DNA of 64,000 nt from Streptomyces sp. B3I8 (GTDB lineage Bacteria > Actinomycetota > Actinomycetes > Streptomycetales > Streptomycetaceae). Location of the stretch: positions 5,531,501 to 5,595,500 of the forward strand of contig NZ_JAUSYN010000002.1 in NCBI RefSeq assembly GCF_030816915.1. The letters run 5' to 3'. Positions 37,010-46,521 of the stretch are shown here, piece after piece. The notes below the pieces were generated by a model. The model saw only the letters and a program-made list of their open reading frames with translations. It had not been told where the DNA came from and did no database searches. The position numbers were made by a program, and so were the translations under genes. Each line of letters starts with the position of its first letter. Within the stretch, counting starts at the first letter, position 1.

Positions 37010-38026
37010 GTGAACGGCGACTGGCTACTCCGCGGCCGCGACGGTCGGCTCAGCGTCTACCGACTCTCCGACGACCATGTCCTGTGCCGGGCGGAAAGCG
37101 TTCCCTCGGGCCCCTGGGACGCCCCCCGGCGGATCGGTGGCGACCAGAAACTGCATCCCGTCCTCGCCGTGGGGCAGGGCGTCGACCAGTACGCGCACCT
37201 CGTCTCGTGGCGTCCCACGATCAACGGCGAGTCCGGTCTGGTGCACTCCACCCACTTCCGGCCCGCGCTGGCCGCCCTGGACTGGAACCCGATCGGGCAC
37301 CCCAACAAGAAGGGCAAGGTCACCGGGCCACCGGCCGTCGCCGTCGACGCCCAGGGGCGCGCGCACGTCTTCGTGCGCAACAACGGCGGCGGACTGAGCA
37401 TGGTCGCGCAGAAGGAGAAGGGCGGCTGGGACCCCTGGCGCGACCTCAAGGGCCGGGACCTGCACGACGACCTGGCCGCCGTGTCCACCCGGGCCGGGCT
37501 GGTGGAGGTGTACGGCACCGTGCCGGACGGCATCGTGTGCTGGCGCCAGCCGGAGCCGGGGGCGCGGCCGGTGGCGGACGACTCGCTGCGGGTGCCGGTC
37601 CGGCCGGGCACGCTGCGCGCGGTCGTCACCTCCGACGCGCACGTCACGGTGTTCTTCACCGACGCGTCGGGCGACCTGTGCGCGTGGCGCTCCGGCGCGG
37701 AGCCGGCCGTCCTGCTGCCGGCCGCGGGGCCGGGGCCGGTGGCGGCGGTGGGCTGCGAACTGGACGGCGTCCCCTGCACGTTGCTCGCCCAGCGGGCGGC
37801 GAGCGGGCGGGTCGCCTTCGCCGCGTATCCGGCGGAGCGGGAGTCGGCGGGGGCGTGGTGGACGGAGTCGGGAGAGCCGGTGCCTGAGGATGCGGAGGTC
37901 GCGCTCGCGCGGGACGGGGGCGGGCGGGTCGTCGCGGTGACGTCGAGCCCGACGACGGGGGAGTTGCGGGTGACGCGGCGCAAGGCGGAGGCGGGGTTGG
38001 CGTTGGAGGCGTGGCGGGTGGTGTAG
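37010..38026 (+). CDS. Hypothetical protein, likely beta-propeller
   Basis: A 338-residue protein starting at a GTG. It shows repeated blade-like units: 'DWLLRGRDGRLSVYRLSDDH', 'AVAVDAQGRAHVFVRNNGGG', 'GLVEVYGTVPDGIVCWRQPE', 'AHVTVFFTDASGDLCAWRSG'. The recurring 'G.L..W' and 'VF.R...G' patterns resemble PLL/tectonin-like or sialidase-type propellers. No signal peptide is visible, so it is probably cytoplasmic. Homologues sit upstream of the beta-oxidation genes in related genomes (recall), but no function is known. Confidence 0.75.
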   Translation: MNGDWLLRGRDGRLSVYRLSDDHVLCRAESVPSGPWDAPRRIGGDQKLHPVLAVGQGVDQYAHLVSWRPTINGESGLVHSTHFRPALAALDWNPIGHPNKKGKVTGPPAVAVDAQGRAHVFVRNNGGGLSMVAQKEKGGWDPWRDLKGRDLHDDLAAVSTRAGLVEVYGTVPDGIVCWRQPEPGARPVADDSLRVPVRPGTLRAVVTSDAHVTVFFTDASGDLCAWRSGAEPAVLLPAAGPGPVAAVGCELDGVPCTLLAQRAASGRVAFAAYPAERESAGAWWTESGEPVPEDAEVALARDGGGRVVAVTSSPTTGELRVTRRKAEAGLALEAWRVV

Positions 38027-38084
38027 GAGGGGGGGTGCTTGCGGGTCTTTCGCCCCGGCCGCCCTTGCCCCTCCCCTCCCTCCA

Positions 38085-38150
38085 AGGCTTCGCCCTTGGA
38101 CCCCGGCACGGGGCTTCGCCCCGTTTCGCGCGGTTCCCCGCGCCCCTGAT
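38085..38150. repeat. Streptomyces intergenic mosaic repeat, copy 1
   Basis: Between the propeller gene and fadA lie the units CCAAGGCTTCGCCCTTGG, CGGGGCTTCGCCCCG and CGCGCGGTTCCCCGCGCCCCT in series, each partly palindromic. The last unit recurs at 41753-41825 and 60597-60625. The element is noncoding and common between Streptomyces genes. Confidence 0.75.
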
Positions 38151-38287
38151 CAGGGATGCGGGGGTGTGAGCTTCGACGCTCCGGCGTGGGGGGCTGGGCA
38201 TGGGAGTTACCCGTAAGTAGCATAGAGTCTGAGCGCACGCTCAGCGTGTCGCGGCAGTGCCACCCCGTCCCCTGGAGGAGAGCCATC

Positions 38288-39514
38288 GTGCCTCGTACCG
38301 TCAGGGACGTCGTCTTCGTCGACGGCGTCCGCACCCCGTTCGGCAAGGCGGGCCCGAAGGGCATCTACCACGAGACCCGCGCCGACGACCTCGTCGTGAA
38401 GGCGATCCGGGAGCTGCTGCGCCGCAACCCCGGCCTCGACCCGAAGAAGGTCGACGAGGTCGCCGTCGCCGCCACCACCCAGATCGGCGACCAGGGCCTG
38501 ACCATCGGCCGCACCGCCGGCATCCTCGCGGGCCTGCCCACCTCCGTCCCCGGCTACTCCATCGACCGCATGTGCGCGGGCGCCCTGACCGCCGTCACCA
38601 CGGTGGCCGGCTCGGTCGCGTTCGGCGCGTACGACGTCGCCATCGCCGGCGGCGTCGAGCACATGGGCCGTCACCCGATGGGCGAGGGCGTCGACCCCAA
38701 CCCGCGGTTCGTGAGCGAGAAGCTGGTCGACGAGTCCGCCCTGTTCATGGGCATGACCGCGGAGAACCTGCACGACCGCTACCCGGGCATCACCAAGCTG
38801 CGCGCCGACGAGTACGCCGTGCGCTCCCAGGAGAAGGCCGCCAAGGCGTACGCCAACGGCCAGATCCAGGCCGACCTGGTGCCGATCTCCGTACGCCGTA
38901 CGAGCCCCGAGGGCGGCGAGACCGGCTGGGGTCTGGTCACGGCCGACGAGCCGATGCGCCCCGGCACCACGCTGGAGAACCTGGCGAACCTCAAGACCCC
39001 GTTCCGCGTGCACGGCCGGGTCACCGCCGGCAACGCGGCCGGCCTGAACGACGGCGCCACCGCCTCCGTCATCGCGAGCGAGGAGTTCGCCCGCGAGAAC
39101 GGCCTCCCGGTCAAGATGCGCCTGGTCTCCTACGCCTTCGCCGGCGTCGAGCCCGAGGTCATGGGCTACGGCCCGATCCCGGCCACCGAGAAGGCCCTGG
39201 CCAAGGCGGGCCTGTCGATCTCCGACATCGGCCTGTTCGAGATCAACGAGGCCTTCGCCGTCCAGGTCCTCGCCTTTCTGGAGCACTACGGCATCGCCGA
39301 CGACGACGCCCGCGTCAACCAGTACGGCGGCGCCATCGCCTTCGGTCACCCGCTGGCCTCCTCCGGCGTCCGGCTGATGACCCAGCTGGCCCGCCAGTTC
39401 GAGGAGCAGCCGCACGTCCGCTACGGCCTGACCACCATGTGCGTCGGCTTCGGCATGGGCGCGACGGTCGTCTGGGAGAACCCGCACTTCGAGAACGCCG
39501 GAGGCGACAAGTGA
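38288..39514 (+). CDS. fadA: Acetyl-CoA acyltransferase (thiolase)
   Basis: A 408-residue thiolase performing the last step of fatty-acid beta-oxidation, cleavage of 3-ketoacyl-CoA by CoA. The acyl-accepting Cys is in 'SIDRMCAGALTA', the His in 'QYGGAIAFGHPLASSG', and the second catalytic Cys in 'TTMCVGFGMGATVVWE'. The GTG at 38288 follows GGAGGAG. It forms an operon with fadB, whose GTG overlaps its TGA, so the two subunits are made in step as a trifunctional-enzyme-like complex. Confidence 0.95.
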   Translation: MPRTVRDVVFVDGVRTPFGKAGPKGIYHETRADDLVVKAIRELLRRNPGLDPKKVDEVAVAATTQIGDQGLTIGRTAGILAGLPTSVPGYSIDRMCAGALTAVTTVAGSVAFGAYDVAIAGGVEHMGRHPMGEGVDPNPRFVSEKLVDESALFMGMTAENLHDRYPGITKLRADEYAVRSQEKAAKAYANGQIQADLVPISVRRTSPEGGETGWGLVTADEPMRPGTTLENLANLKTPFRVHGRVTAGNAAGLNDGATASVIASEEFARENGLPVKMRLVSYAFAGVEPEVMGYGPIPATEKALAKAGLSISDIGLFEINEAFAVQVLAFLEHYGIADDDARVNQYGGAIAFGHPLASSGVRLMTQLARQFEEQPHVRYGLTTMCVGFGMGATVVWENPHFENAGGDK

Positions 39515-41640
39515 GCACCACCGCCGACCTGTTGAAGCGCGCCGCCGAGCTCTTCCCGGACGAGGTCGTCACGCGGGCGCACGTACGCCACTTCGACCTG
39601 CCGCTGGGCGCCGGGCGGTTCGCGCTCATCACGCTCGACAACGGGCACGACCACACCAAGCCGACCACCCTCGGCCCGCAGTCGCTCGCCAACTTCGACG
39701 CCGCGATCGACCAGGTCGAGAAGGAGGCCGCGGACGGCGACATCGTCGGCGTCGGCGTCACCGGCAAGCCGTTCATCTTCGCCGTCGGCGCCGACCTCAA
39801 GGGCGTCGAGCTGCTGGGCACCCACGAGGACGCGCTCGCCATCGGCAAGGGCGGCCACGACGTCTTCAAGCGGCTGTCGCAGCTCGCCGTGCCGACCTTC
39901 GCGTACTACAACGGCGCGGCCATGGGCGGCGGCGTGGAGATCGGTCTGCACTGCTCGTACCGCACGGTCTCCGCGGCCCTCCCGGCGTTCTCGCTCCCCG
40001 AGGTCTTCCTCGGCCTGGTCCCCGGCTGGGGCGGCTGCACGCTTCTGCCGAACCTGATCGGCGCCGACAAGGCCGTCTCGGTGATCATCGAGAACAGCCT
40101 CAACCAGAACAGGCAGCTCAAGGGCGCGCAGGTCTACGAACTCGGCATCGCCGACGCGCTGTTCGAGGGCGCGGACTTCCTGGAGCAGTCGCTGATCTGG
40201 ACGGCGGCCGTCCTCAAGGGCGAGATCGCCGTCGACCGCCCGGTCCTCGACCGCGGCGAGGGCTGGGACCAGGCCGTCGCCAAGGGCAGGTTCATCGCCG
40301 ACTCCAAGGTGCACGGCGCCGCCCCGGCCGCCTACCGCGCCCTCGACATCATCGCCGCCGCCAAGAACGGCGACCTCCAGCAGGGCTACGACGCCGAGGA
40401 CCGGGCGCTCGCCGACCTCATCATGAGCGGCGAACTGCGCTCCGGCATCTACGCCTTCAACCTCGTCCAGAAGCGCGGCAAGCGCCCGGCGGGCGCGCCC
40501 GACAAGTCGCTGGCCCGTCCGGTGACCAAGGTGGGCGTGGTCGGCGCCGGCCTGATGGCCAGCCAGCTCGCGCTGCTGTTCCTGCGCCGCCTGGAAGTGC
40601 CGGTCGTGCTGACCGACATCGACCAGGAGCGCGTCGACAAGGGCGTCGGCTATGTCCACGCCGAGATCGACAAGCTGCTCGGCAAGGGCCGCATCAACCA
40701 GGACAAGGCCAACCGCCTCAAGGCCCTGGTCACCGGCGTGCTGGACAAGGCGGAGGGCTTCGCGGACGCGGACTTCGTCATCGAGGCCGTCTTCGAGGAG
40801 ATCGGCGTCAAGCAGCAGGTGTTCGCCGAGGTCGAGGCGGTGGCGCCCGCGCACGCGATCCTGGCGACCAACACCTCCTCCCTCTCCGTCACGGAGATGG
40901 CCTCGAAGCTGAAGAACCCCGAGCGGGTCGTCGGCTTCCACTTCTTCAACCCCGTCGCCGTCCTGCCGCTGCTCGAGATCGTCCGCGGCGAGCAGACGGA
41001 CGACGCGTCGCTGGCGACCGCGTTCGCGGTGGCCAGGAAGCTGAAGAAGACGGCCGTCCTGGTCAAGGACGCCCCGGCGTTCGTCGTCAACCGGATCCTG
41101 ACCCGCTTCATGGGCGAGATCCAGAACGTCATCGACGAGGGCACACCGGTCGACGTCGCCGAGAAGGCGGTCGAGCCGCTCGGCCTGCCGATGTCCCCGC
41201 TGGTCCTGCTGGAGCTGGTCGGCCCCGCCATCGGCCTGCACGTCTCGGAGACCCTGCACCGGGCCTTCCCGGACCGCTTCACCGTCTCGCCGAACCTCAA
41301 GGCGGTCGTCGAGGCCGGCAAGCGCGGCTTCTACGTCTACGACAGCGGAAAGCCGGAGCTGGACCCGGAGGTCGCCGCGCTGCTGAAGCAGGGCGACACC
41401 GTGCTGACGGAGGAGCAGGTCCGGGCGCGTGTCCTGGACGCCGTGGCCCAGGAGATCGGCCTGATGCTCGACGAGGGTGTCGTCGCCGAGGCCCAGGACA
41501 TCGACCTCTGCCTGATCACGGGCGCGGGCTGGCCCTTCCACCTGGGCGGCATCACCCCGTACCTGGACCGCGAGGGCGTCTCCGACCGCGTCAACGGCAA
41601 GCGGTTCCTCGCCCCGGGCGTGGCCAGCGTCCCGGCGTGA
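39511..41640 (+). CDS. fadB: Fatty-oxidation complex alpha subunit (hydratase/3-hydroxyacyl-CoA dehydrogenase)
   Basis: A 709-residue bifunctional enzyme. Residues about 1-210 are an enoyl-CoA hydratase; both catalytic Glu regions are present ('GAAMGGGVEIGLHCSY', 'FSLPEVFLGLVPGWGG'). From about 330 a 3-hydroxyacyl-CoA dehydrogenase follows, with the NAD fold 'VGVVGAGLMASQLALLF' (GAGLMA in place of the usual GAGTMG), the catalytic 'FHFFNPVAVLPLLEIV' His, and 'DAPAFVVNRI'. It hydrates and then oxidises enoyl-CoA before thiolysis by FadA. Translation is coupled to fadA through GTGA. Confidence 0.95.
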   Translation: MSTTADLLKRAAELFPDEVVTRAHVRHFDLPLGAGRFALITLDNGHDHTKPTTLGPQSLANFDAAIDQVEKEAADGDIVGVGVTGKPFIFAVGADLKGVELLGTHEDALAIGKGGHDVFKRLSQLAVPTFAYYNGAAMGGGVEIGLHCSYRTVSAALPAFSLPEVFLGLVPGWGGCTLLPNLIGADKAVSVIIENSLNQNRQLKGAQVYELGIADALFEGADFLEQSLIWTAAVLKGEIAVDRPVLDRGEGWDQAVAKGRFIADSKVHGAAPAAYRALDIIAAAKNGDLQQGYDAEDRALADLIMSGELRSGIYAFNLVQKRGKRPAGAPDKSLARPVTKVGVVGAGLMASQLALLFLRRLEVPVVLTDIDQERVDKGVGYVHAEIDKLLGKGRINQDKANRLKALVTGVLDKAEGFADADFVIEAVFEEIGVKQQVFAEVEAVAPAHAILATNTSSLSVTEMASKLKNPERVVGFHFFNPVAVLPLLEIVRGEQTDDASLATAFAVARKLKKTAVLVKDAPAFVVNRILTRFMGEIQNVIDEGTPVDVAEKAVEPLGLPMSPLVLLELVGPAIGLHVSETLHRAFPDRFTVSPNLKAVVEAGKRGFYVYDSGKPELDPEVAALLKQGDTVLTEEQVRARVLDAVAQEIGLMLDEGVVAEAQDIDLCLITGAGWPFHLGGITPYLDREGVSDRVNGKRFLAPGVASVPA

Positions 41641-41997
41641 CCCCGGGCGGGTCCCGCCCGTCCGCCCCCGCACCCTCCGCCCCCGCACCCTCCGGCGCCT
41701 CACGGCTCGGGGGGTGCGGCTCGTGGGGCGCCTGCGGACGTGCCGTGGTTCCTCGCGCAGTTCCCCGTGCCCCTGAAAAGCACCGGGGCGCCCCACTCTT
41801 TCCAGGGGCGCGGGGAACTGCGCGACCAGCCCCCACGGAAGGTCAGCCGAGAACGCCCCCCGGGGTCCAAGGGGCTCCGCCCCTTGAAGGGATTAGAAGG
41901 GTAGGGGCGGCGGGGGCGAGAAACCCCGCACGGCCCCCGGCCCACCGAGGATCTTGGCGTGATCTGGTCGGTCGGAGGCCGGCCCGGAAGGGGCCGC
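41641..41997. repeat. Intergenic mosaic repeat, copy 2, and bidirectional terminator
   Basis: The gap between the convergent fadB and RNase D genes holds a long inverted repeat: 41753-41775 (TCGCGCAGTTCCCCGTGCCC plus CTG) against 41803-41825, 23 bp with one mismatch. A second hairpin, CAAGGGGC-TCC-GCCCCTTG, lies near 41870. These are the same units as at 38085-38150 and could terminate transcription from both sides. No gene is seen. Confidence 0.75.
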
Positions 41998-43284
41998 TCA
42001 CCCCGCGGAGCGCAACGCCTCCACCAGAACCGGCGCCACCAACTCCACCTGCCACGCCCGCGCCCCGCACTCCGCCAGCGCCCCCGCGACCGACTCGCCG
42101 TCGACGCCCTGCGGAGGCTCCCAGCACACCCGCCGCACCGTGTCCGGCGTGATCAGGTTCTCCGGCGGCAGGTTCAGCTCCTCGGCCCGCGCCGACACCG
42201 CCGCCCGCGCCGCACTCAGCCGCGCCGCCGCCGCCGGATCCTTGTCGGCCCACGCCCGGGGCGGTGGCGGGCCCGTCACCGGCTGCCCCGGCTGCGGCAG
42301 CTCCGCCTCCGGAAGCTCCTTCGCGCGGTCCACCGCGCTCTGCCACTGTTCGAGCTGCCGGCGCCCCATCCGGTGTCCGAAGCCGTTCAGCCCGGCCAGC
42401 GCGTGCACGTTCGGCGGCAGGGCGAGCGCCGCCTCGACGATCGCCGCGTCCCCGAGCACCTTGCCCGGCGAGACGTCCCGGCGCTGCGCGATCCGGTCCC
42501 GCGTCTGCCACAGCTCCCGCACCACCGCCATCTGCCGGCGCCGGCGCACCTTGTGCATCCCGGACGTACGCCGCCAGGGGTCCTTGCGCGGCTCGGCGGG
42601 CGGCGCGGAGGCGATCGCGTCGAACTCCTCCAGGGCCCACTCCAGCTTGCCCTGGCGGTCCAGCTCCTTCTCCAGCGCGTCACGCAGGTCGACCAGCAGT
42701 TCGACGTCGAGCGCGGCGTACCGCAGCCAGGGCTCGGGCAGCGGGCGGGTCGACCAGTCGACGGCGGAGTGCCCCTTCTCCAGGACGAAGCCGAGGACGT
42801 TCTCCACCATGGCGCCGAGGCCGACCCGGGGGAAGCCGGCCAGCCGGCCCGCCAGTTCCGTGTCGAACAGACGGGTGGGACGCATGCCTATTTCGCGGAG
42901 GCAGGGCAGGTCCTGGGTGGCGGCGTGCAGAACCCATTCGGCGTCGGCGATCGCCGCACCGAACGCGGAGAGGTCGGGGCAGGCCACGGGGTCGATCAGC
43001 GCGCTCCCGGCGCCCGCACGGCGCAACTGCACCAGATACGCGCGCTGGCCGTAGCGGTAACCGGAGGCGCGCTCGGCGTCGACGGCCACCGGACCGCTGC
43101 CCGCGGCGAAGGCGGCGACCACCTCGGCGAGCGAGGCCTCGTCGGCGATCACCGGTGGAATGCCCTCGCGGGGCTCCAGCAAGGGGACCGGTGTCCGGGC
43201 CGCAGCGGCTCCCTCGGTGTCCGGAGGGGCGCCCTCCGCGGTGCGCAGGGGGCTGTCTGCTGCGGTCTCTTGGGCGTCGGTCAC
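41998..43284 (-). CDS. rnd: Ribonuclease D-like 3'-5' exonuclease
   Basis: A 428-residue exonuclease of the DEDDy type that trims tRNA and other RNA 3' ends. Motif I is 'VAVDAERASGYRYGQRAYLV' (Asp, Glu), motif II 'VLHAATQDLPCL' (Asp), motif III 'YAALDVELLVDL' (Tyr, Asp). An HRDC domain follows ('RRRQMAVVRELWQTRDRIAQ'). The N-terminal 40 residues are low-complexity. Start is the GTG at 43284. A 32-bp perfect palindrome lies 28 bases upstream of it. Confidence 0.93.
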   Translation of the reverse strand: MTDAQETAADSPLRTAEGAPPDTEGAAAARTPVPLLEPREGIPPVIADEASLAEVVAAFAAGSGPVAVDAERASGYRYGQRAYLVQLRRAGAGSALIDPVACPDLSAFGAAIADAEWVLHAATQDLPCLREIGMRPTRLFDTELAGRLAGFPRVGLGAMVENVLGFVLEKGHSAVDWSTRPLPEPWLRYAALDVELLVDLRDALEKELDRQGKLEWALEEFDAIASAPPAEPRKDPWRRTSGMHKVRRRRQMAVVRELWQTRDRIAQRRDVSPGKVLGDAAIVEAALALPPNVHALAGLNGFGHRMGRRQLEQWQSAVDRAKELPEAELPQPGQPVTGPPPPRAWADKDPAAAARLSAARAAVSARAEELNLPPENLITPDTVRRVCWEPPQGVDGESVAGALAECGARAWQVELVAPVLVEALRSAG

Positions 43285-43311
43285 CTGTCAAGGGTATCCG
43301 TGGATGCACCG

Positions 43312-43343
43312 CACCCGCCGACGGAACGTTCCGTCGGCGGGTG
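43312..43343. terminator. 32-bp perfect palindrome between response regulator and rnd
   Basis: CACCCGCCGACGGAAC and its exact complement GTTCCGTCGGCGGGTG are contiguous with no spacer. It lies downstream of the response-regulator gene (stop at 43460) and upstream of rnd (start 43284). It is probably a terminator for the former, but its perfect symmetry also suits an operator or processing site in the rnd leader. Confidence 0.6.
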
Positions 43344-43459
43344 CGGGAGGGGCGTAAACCGGTCAGCGGCGGGTCACGACCGGTCGTTCGGGGCCGCGTG
43401 CGGTCGACGGCCCGGACGGCGGCCCGACCGACCCGCTGACCGCCCGCCCGCCCGGCCGG

Positions 43460-44119
43460 TCAGTGGATGATTCCGGTGCGCAGGGCCACCGCCACCATGC
43501 CGGCCCGGTCGCCCGTGCCGAGCTTGCGGGCGATGCGGGCCAGGTGGCTCTTGACGGTGAGCGCCGACAGGCCCATGGAGACGCCGATCGCCTTGTTCGA
43601 CTGGCCCTCCGCGACCAGGCGCAGCACCTCGACCTCGCGCCCGGAGAGCTCGCGGTAGCCGCCCGGGTGGCTCGGGGCACCCGGGGGCCGGCGGTGCATG
43701 CGGGCGGCGGCGCCGAGGGGGGAGACACCGGGGCGGGCGGGGAGCCCGAGGTTGGTGCGCGTACCGGTGACGACGTACCCCTTGACGCCTCCGGCCAGGG
43801 CGTTGCGCACGGCACCGATGTCGTCGGCGGCGGACAGGGCGAGACCGTTGGGCCAGCCGGCCGCGCGGGTCTCCGACAGCAGGGTCAGGCCGGAGCCGTC
43901 GGGGAGGTGGACGTCGGCGACGCAGATGTCGCGCGGGTTGCCGATTCGGGGACGGGCCTCCGCCACGGACGACGCCTCGATGACGTCACGCACTCCGAGC
44001 GCCCACAGATGGCGGGTGACGGTGGAACGGACCCGGGGGTCGGCCACGACCACCATGGCGGTCGGCTTGTTGGGGCGGTAGGCGACCAGGCTTGCGGGCT
44101 GCTCGAGGAGAACGGACAC
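43460..44119 (-). CDS. Orphan LuxR/NarL-type response regulator
   Basis: A 219-residue regulator with an N-terminal receiver-like domain and a C-terminal LuxR helix-turn-helix ('LSGREVEVLRLVAEGQSNKA', 'ALTVKSHLARIARKLGT'). The receiver keeps the phospho-acceptor Asp ('CVADVHLPDGSG'), the Ser switch ('GLALSAAD') and the Lys ('GGVKGYV'), but the usual acidic pair is reduced to one ('VVVADP'), so phosphorylation may be weak or absent. No histidine kinase is adjacent. CAGGAGG precedes the GTG at 44119. Targets are unknown. Confidence 0.9.
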   Translation of the reverse strand: MSVLLEQPASLVAYRPNKPTAMVVVADPRVRSTVTRHLWALGVRDVIEASSVAEARPRIGNPRDICVADVHLPDGSGLTLLSETRAAGWPNGLALSAADDIGAVRNALAGGVKGYVVTGTRTNLGLPARPGVSPLGAAARMHRRPPGAPSHPGGYRELSGREVEVLRLVAEGQSNKAIGVSMGLSALTVKSHLARIARKLGTGDRAGMVAVALRTGIIH

Positions 44120-44522
44120 CAGGCCTCCTGGGAGGTGGGGGGTGGGGACGAAGACCGGCTTCGGGGTTTAAGCCGGGACGAACCGTGCTTTCAGGGTCAC
44201 AGTCGTCTTCGGCAGTGACAGGGGGCTCCTTTAGAGAGTGATCACGATTTGATGAGTAACAATCCGTGCAATTCGGACGCGCGATCGATCACCCGAAGAT
44301 CGAATCGGGTCGCTGGCGAGTCGATAGCTGTCGGAAAGTGGTCGTATCGACAAAGCGTGAGGTGTCATATCGACAAACCGAGCTGTCGGGCGGGGTGACG
44401 TGCGCGCGGTGGCGCGGGCGTGAACGCGAGAAGAGCCGCACGCGGCGTGCGGCTCTTCGGAAAGCGGTCGGGAAGCGGTGGGGCAACGGTGAGGTGAGAG
44501 GTGGGAGGCGGGGGAGCGGGCG
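44120..44522. other. Intergenic region upstream of the response regulator
   Basis: About 400 bp, less GC-rich than its surroundings, with no gene. It has two TATCGACAAA direct repeats (near 44344 and 44372), possibly regulator sites, and the terminator at 44430-44458 for the DUF3000 gene. Confidence 0.5.
44430..44458 (-). terminator. Terminator after the DUF3000 gene
   Basis: GAAGAGCCGCAC (44430-44441) pairs with GTGCGGCTCTTC (44447-44458) across a 5-nt loop, about 65 bases past the DUF3000 stop on the minus strand. Confidence 0.85.
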
Positions 44523-45191
44523 TCAGCGGGGCTGGGGGCCCCTGCGCTGCGGGAGGCTCACCACGGAGGCGTCGGACGGGCCGGTCGGCGGCAGGCCGGC
44601 GACCTGGCAGAGCAGATCGCCCCAGGCCGCGAGGTGCGCGGCGGTGTCGGGGACCCCGCCGAGGCCCTCGCGGGGCGTCCAGGAGGCGCGCATCTCGATC
44701 TGGGAGGCGGCGGGCCGCTGTTCGAGACCGCCGAAGTAGTGCGAACTGGCGCGGGTGACCGTGCCGCTGGGCTCCCCGAACGACAGGCCGCGCCCCTGGA
44801 GCGCACCGGTCAGCCAGGACCAGCACACGTCCGGCAGCAGCGGGTCGGCGGCCATCTCCGGTTCCAGTTCCGCGCGGACGAGGGTCACCAGGCGGAAGGT
44901 GCCCTGCCAGGCGTCGTGCCCCGCCGGGTCGTGCAGGAGGACCAGGCGGCCGTCGGCCAGGTCGTCCTCGCCCTCGACGACGGCGGCCTCCAGGGCGTAG
45001 GCGTGCGGGGCGAGCCGGCGGGGGGCCGGGGTCGCGGAGATCTCGATCTCCGGCCGCAGCCGGGCGGACCGCAGTGCCTCGACGGCCGCGCGGAAGGGGG
45101 GCGGGGCCGTCTGCACCGCTTTACGGTTCTCCTCCGTCGCGTCGTCCATTCCGCCAGCGTCGTCCGACAGTCGTCCCTGAGCCGCAGCCAT
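44523..45191 (-). CDS. DUF3000 family protein
   Basis: A 222-residue soluble protein typical of actinobacteria: 'PPPFRAAVEALRSARLRPEI', 'RLAPHAYALEAAVVEG', 'ADGRLVLLHDPAGHDAWQGT', 'LPDVCWSWLTGAL' and 'YFGGLEQRPAASQIEMRASW'. The family has no known activity but is almost always encoded next to hemE and the RNase D gene, as here, so a link to haem or RNA metabolism is possible but unproved. It is divergent from hemE, with about 230 bp between them. Confidence 0.9.
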   Translation of the reverse strand: MAAAQGRLSDDAGGMDDATEENRKAVQTAPPPFRAAVEALRSARLRPEIEISATPAPRRLAPHAYALEAAVVEGEDDLADGRLVLLHDPAGHDAWQGTFRLVTLVRAELEPEMAADPLLPDVCWSWLTGALQGRGLSFGEPSGTVTRASSHYFGGLEQRPAASQIEMRASWTPREGLGGVPDTAAHLAAWGDLLCQVAGLPPTGPSDASVVSLPQRRGPQPR

Positions 45192-45422
45192 GCGGGGAAG
45201 GTTAAGGGGAAGTGAGGTCTCGTGCGCGGAGGGACACCCGTGCGGCGGTGCACGACCGGTGCTTTTGCGCCCCGTCGGCGCGCCCGCCCGTCACTTCGGG
45301 CCGACGCGCCCGCGCCCTCCCGTCGCCCCGCGCGCTCACCTCGTCCTCCGGGGCCGCGCGTCCGCCGCCCGTCGGGGACGCCCGCGGCGTTCCGCCCCGG
45401 CCGCGCGTGGGAGACTGGGCGG

Positions 45423-46508
45423 GTGAGTGTCAAGGAAGAACGCCCCGTGACGGGCGGCCAGCCGTCAGCGATCGACCCCGCCGTCAAGGACTCCGCCTTC
45501 CTGAGGGCGTGCCGACGCGAACCCGTGCCGCACACCCCCGTGTGGTTCATGCGCCAGGCCGGCCGCTCCCTACCGGAGTACCACAAGGTGCGCGCGGGCA
45601 TCCCGATGCTGGAAGCCTGCGCCATGCCCGAGCTGGTCGCGGAGATCACCCTCCAACCGGTCCGCCGGCACCACGTCGACGCGGCGGTCTTCTACAGCGA
45701 CATCGTCGTCCCGCTGAAGGCGATCGGCGTCGACCTGGACATCAAGCCCGGCGTCGGCCCCGTCGTGGCCCAGCCGATCCGCACCCGCGCGGACCTCGCC
45801 CAGCTGCGTGACCTCACCCCCGAGGACGTCACCTACGTCACCGAGGCCATGGGCATCCTCGTCCGCGAGCTCGGCCCGACCCCGCTCATCGGCTTCGCCG
45901 GCGCCCCCTTCACCCTCGCCAGCTACCTCGTGGAGGGCGGCCCGTCCCGCAACCACGAGCACACCAAGGCGCTCATGTACGGCGACCCGCAGCTCTGGGC
46001 CGACCTGCTGGACCGCCTCGCGGAGATCACCTCCGCCTTCCTGAAGGTCCAGATCGCGGCCGGCGCCTCGGCCGTCCAGCTCTTCGACTCCTGGGTCGGT
46101 GCCCTCGCCCCCGCGGACTACCGCCGCTCCGTGCTCCCCGCCTCCGCGAAGGTGCTGGAGTCCGTCGCCGGGCTCGGCGTCCCGCGCATCCACTTCGGCG
46201 CCGGCACCGGCGAGCTGCTCGGCCTGCTCGGCGAGGCCGGCGCGGACGTCGTCGGCGTCGACTGGCGCGTCCCGCTCGACGAGGCCGCCCGCCGTGTCGG
46301 CCCCGGCACGGCGCTCCAGGGCAACCTGGACCCGGCGATCCTGTTCGCACCGACCGCGGCCGTCGAGGCCAAGGCACAGGAGGTGCTGGACGCGGCCGCC
46401 GGTCTGGAGGGCCACGTCTTCAACCTCGGCCACGGCGTGCTCCCGGCCACCGACCCGGACGCGCTGACCCGCCTCGTGGAGTACGTCCACACGCACACCG
46501 CGCGCTGA
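45423..46508 (+). CDS. hemE: Uroporphyrinogen III decarboxylase
   Basis: A 361-residue enzyme that removes four acetate carboxyls from uroporphyrinogen III to make coproporphyrinogen III. The N-terminal signature '[20 protein letters not shown]' holds the substrate-binding Arg residues; the Asp is in '[16 protein letters not shown]'; '[17 protein letters not shown]' and 'FNLGHGVLP' are conserved. The GTG at 45423 is used; a GTG at 45447 is also in frame. hemG/hemY and hemQ lie 4.3 kb downstream on the same strand, so three haem genes share the neighbourhood without forming one operon. Confidence 0.96.
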   Translation: MSVKEERPVTGGQPSAIDPAVKDSAFLRACRREPVPHTPVWFMRQAGRSLPEYHKVRAGIPMLEACAMPELVAEITLQPVRRHHVDAAVFYSDIVVPLKAIGVDLDIKPGVGPVVAQPIRTRADLAQLRDLTPEDVTYVTEAMGILVRELGPTPLIGFAGAPFTLASYLVEGGPSRNHEHTKALMYGDPQLWADLLDRLAEITSAFLKVQIAAGASAVQLFDSWVGALAPADYRRSVLPASAKVLESVAGLGVPRIHFGAGTGELLGLLGEAGADVVGVDWRVPLDEAARRVGPGTALQGNLDPAILFAPTAAVEAKAQEVLDAAAGLEGHVFNLGHGVLPATDPDALTRLVEYVHTHTAR

Positions 46509-46521
46509 CCCGGGGCCCGTC

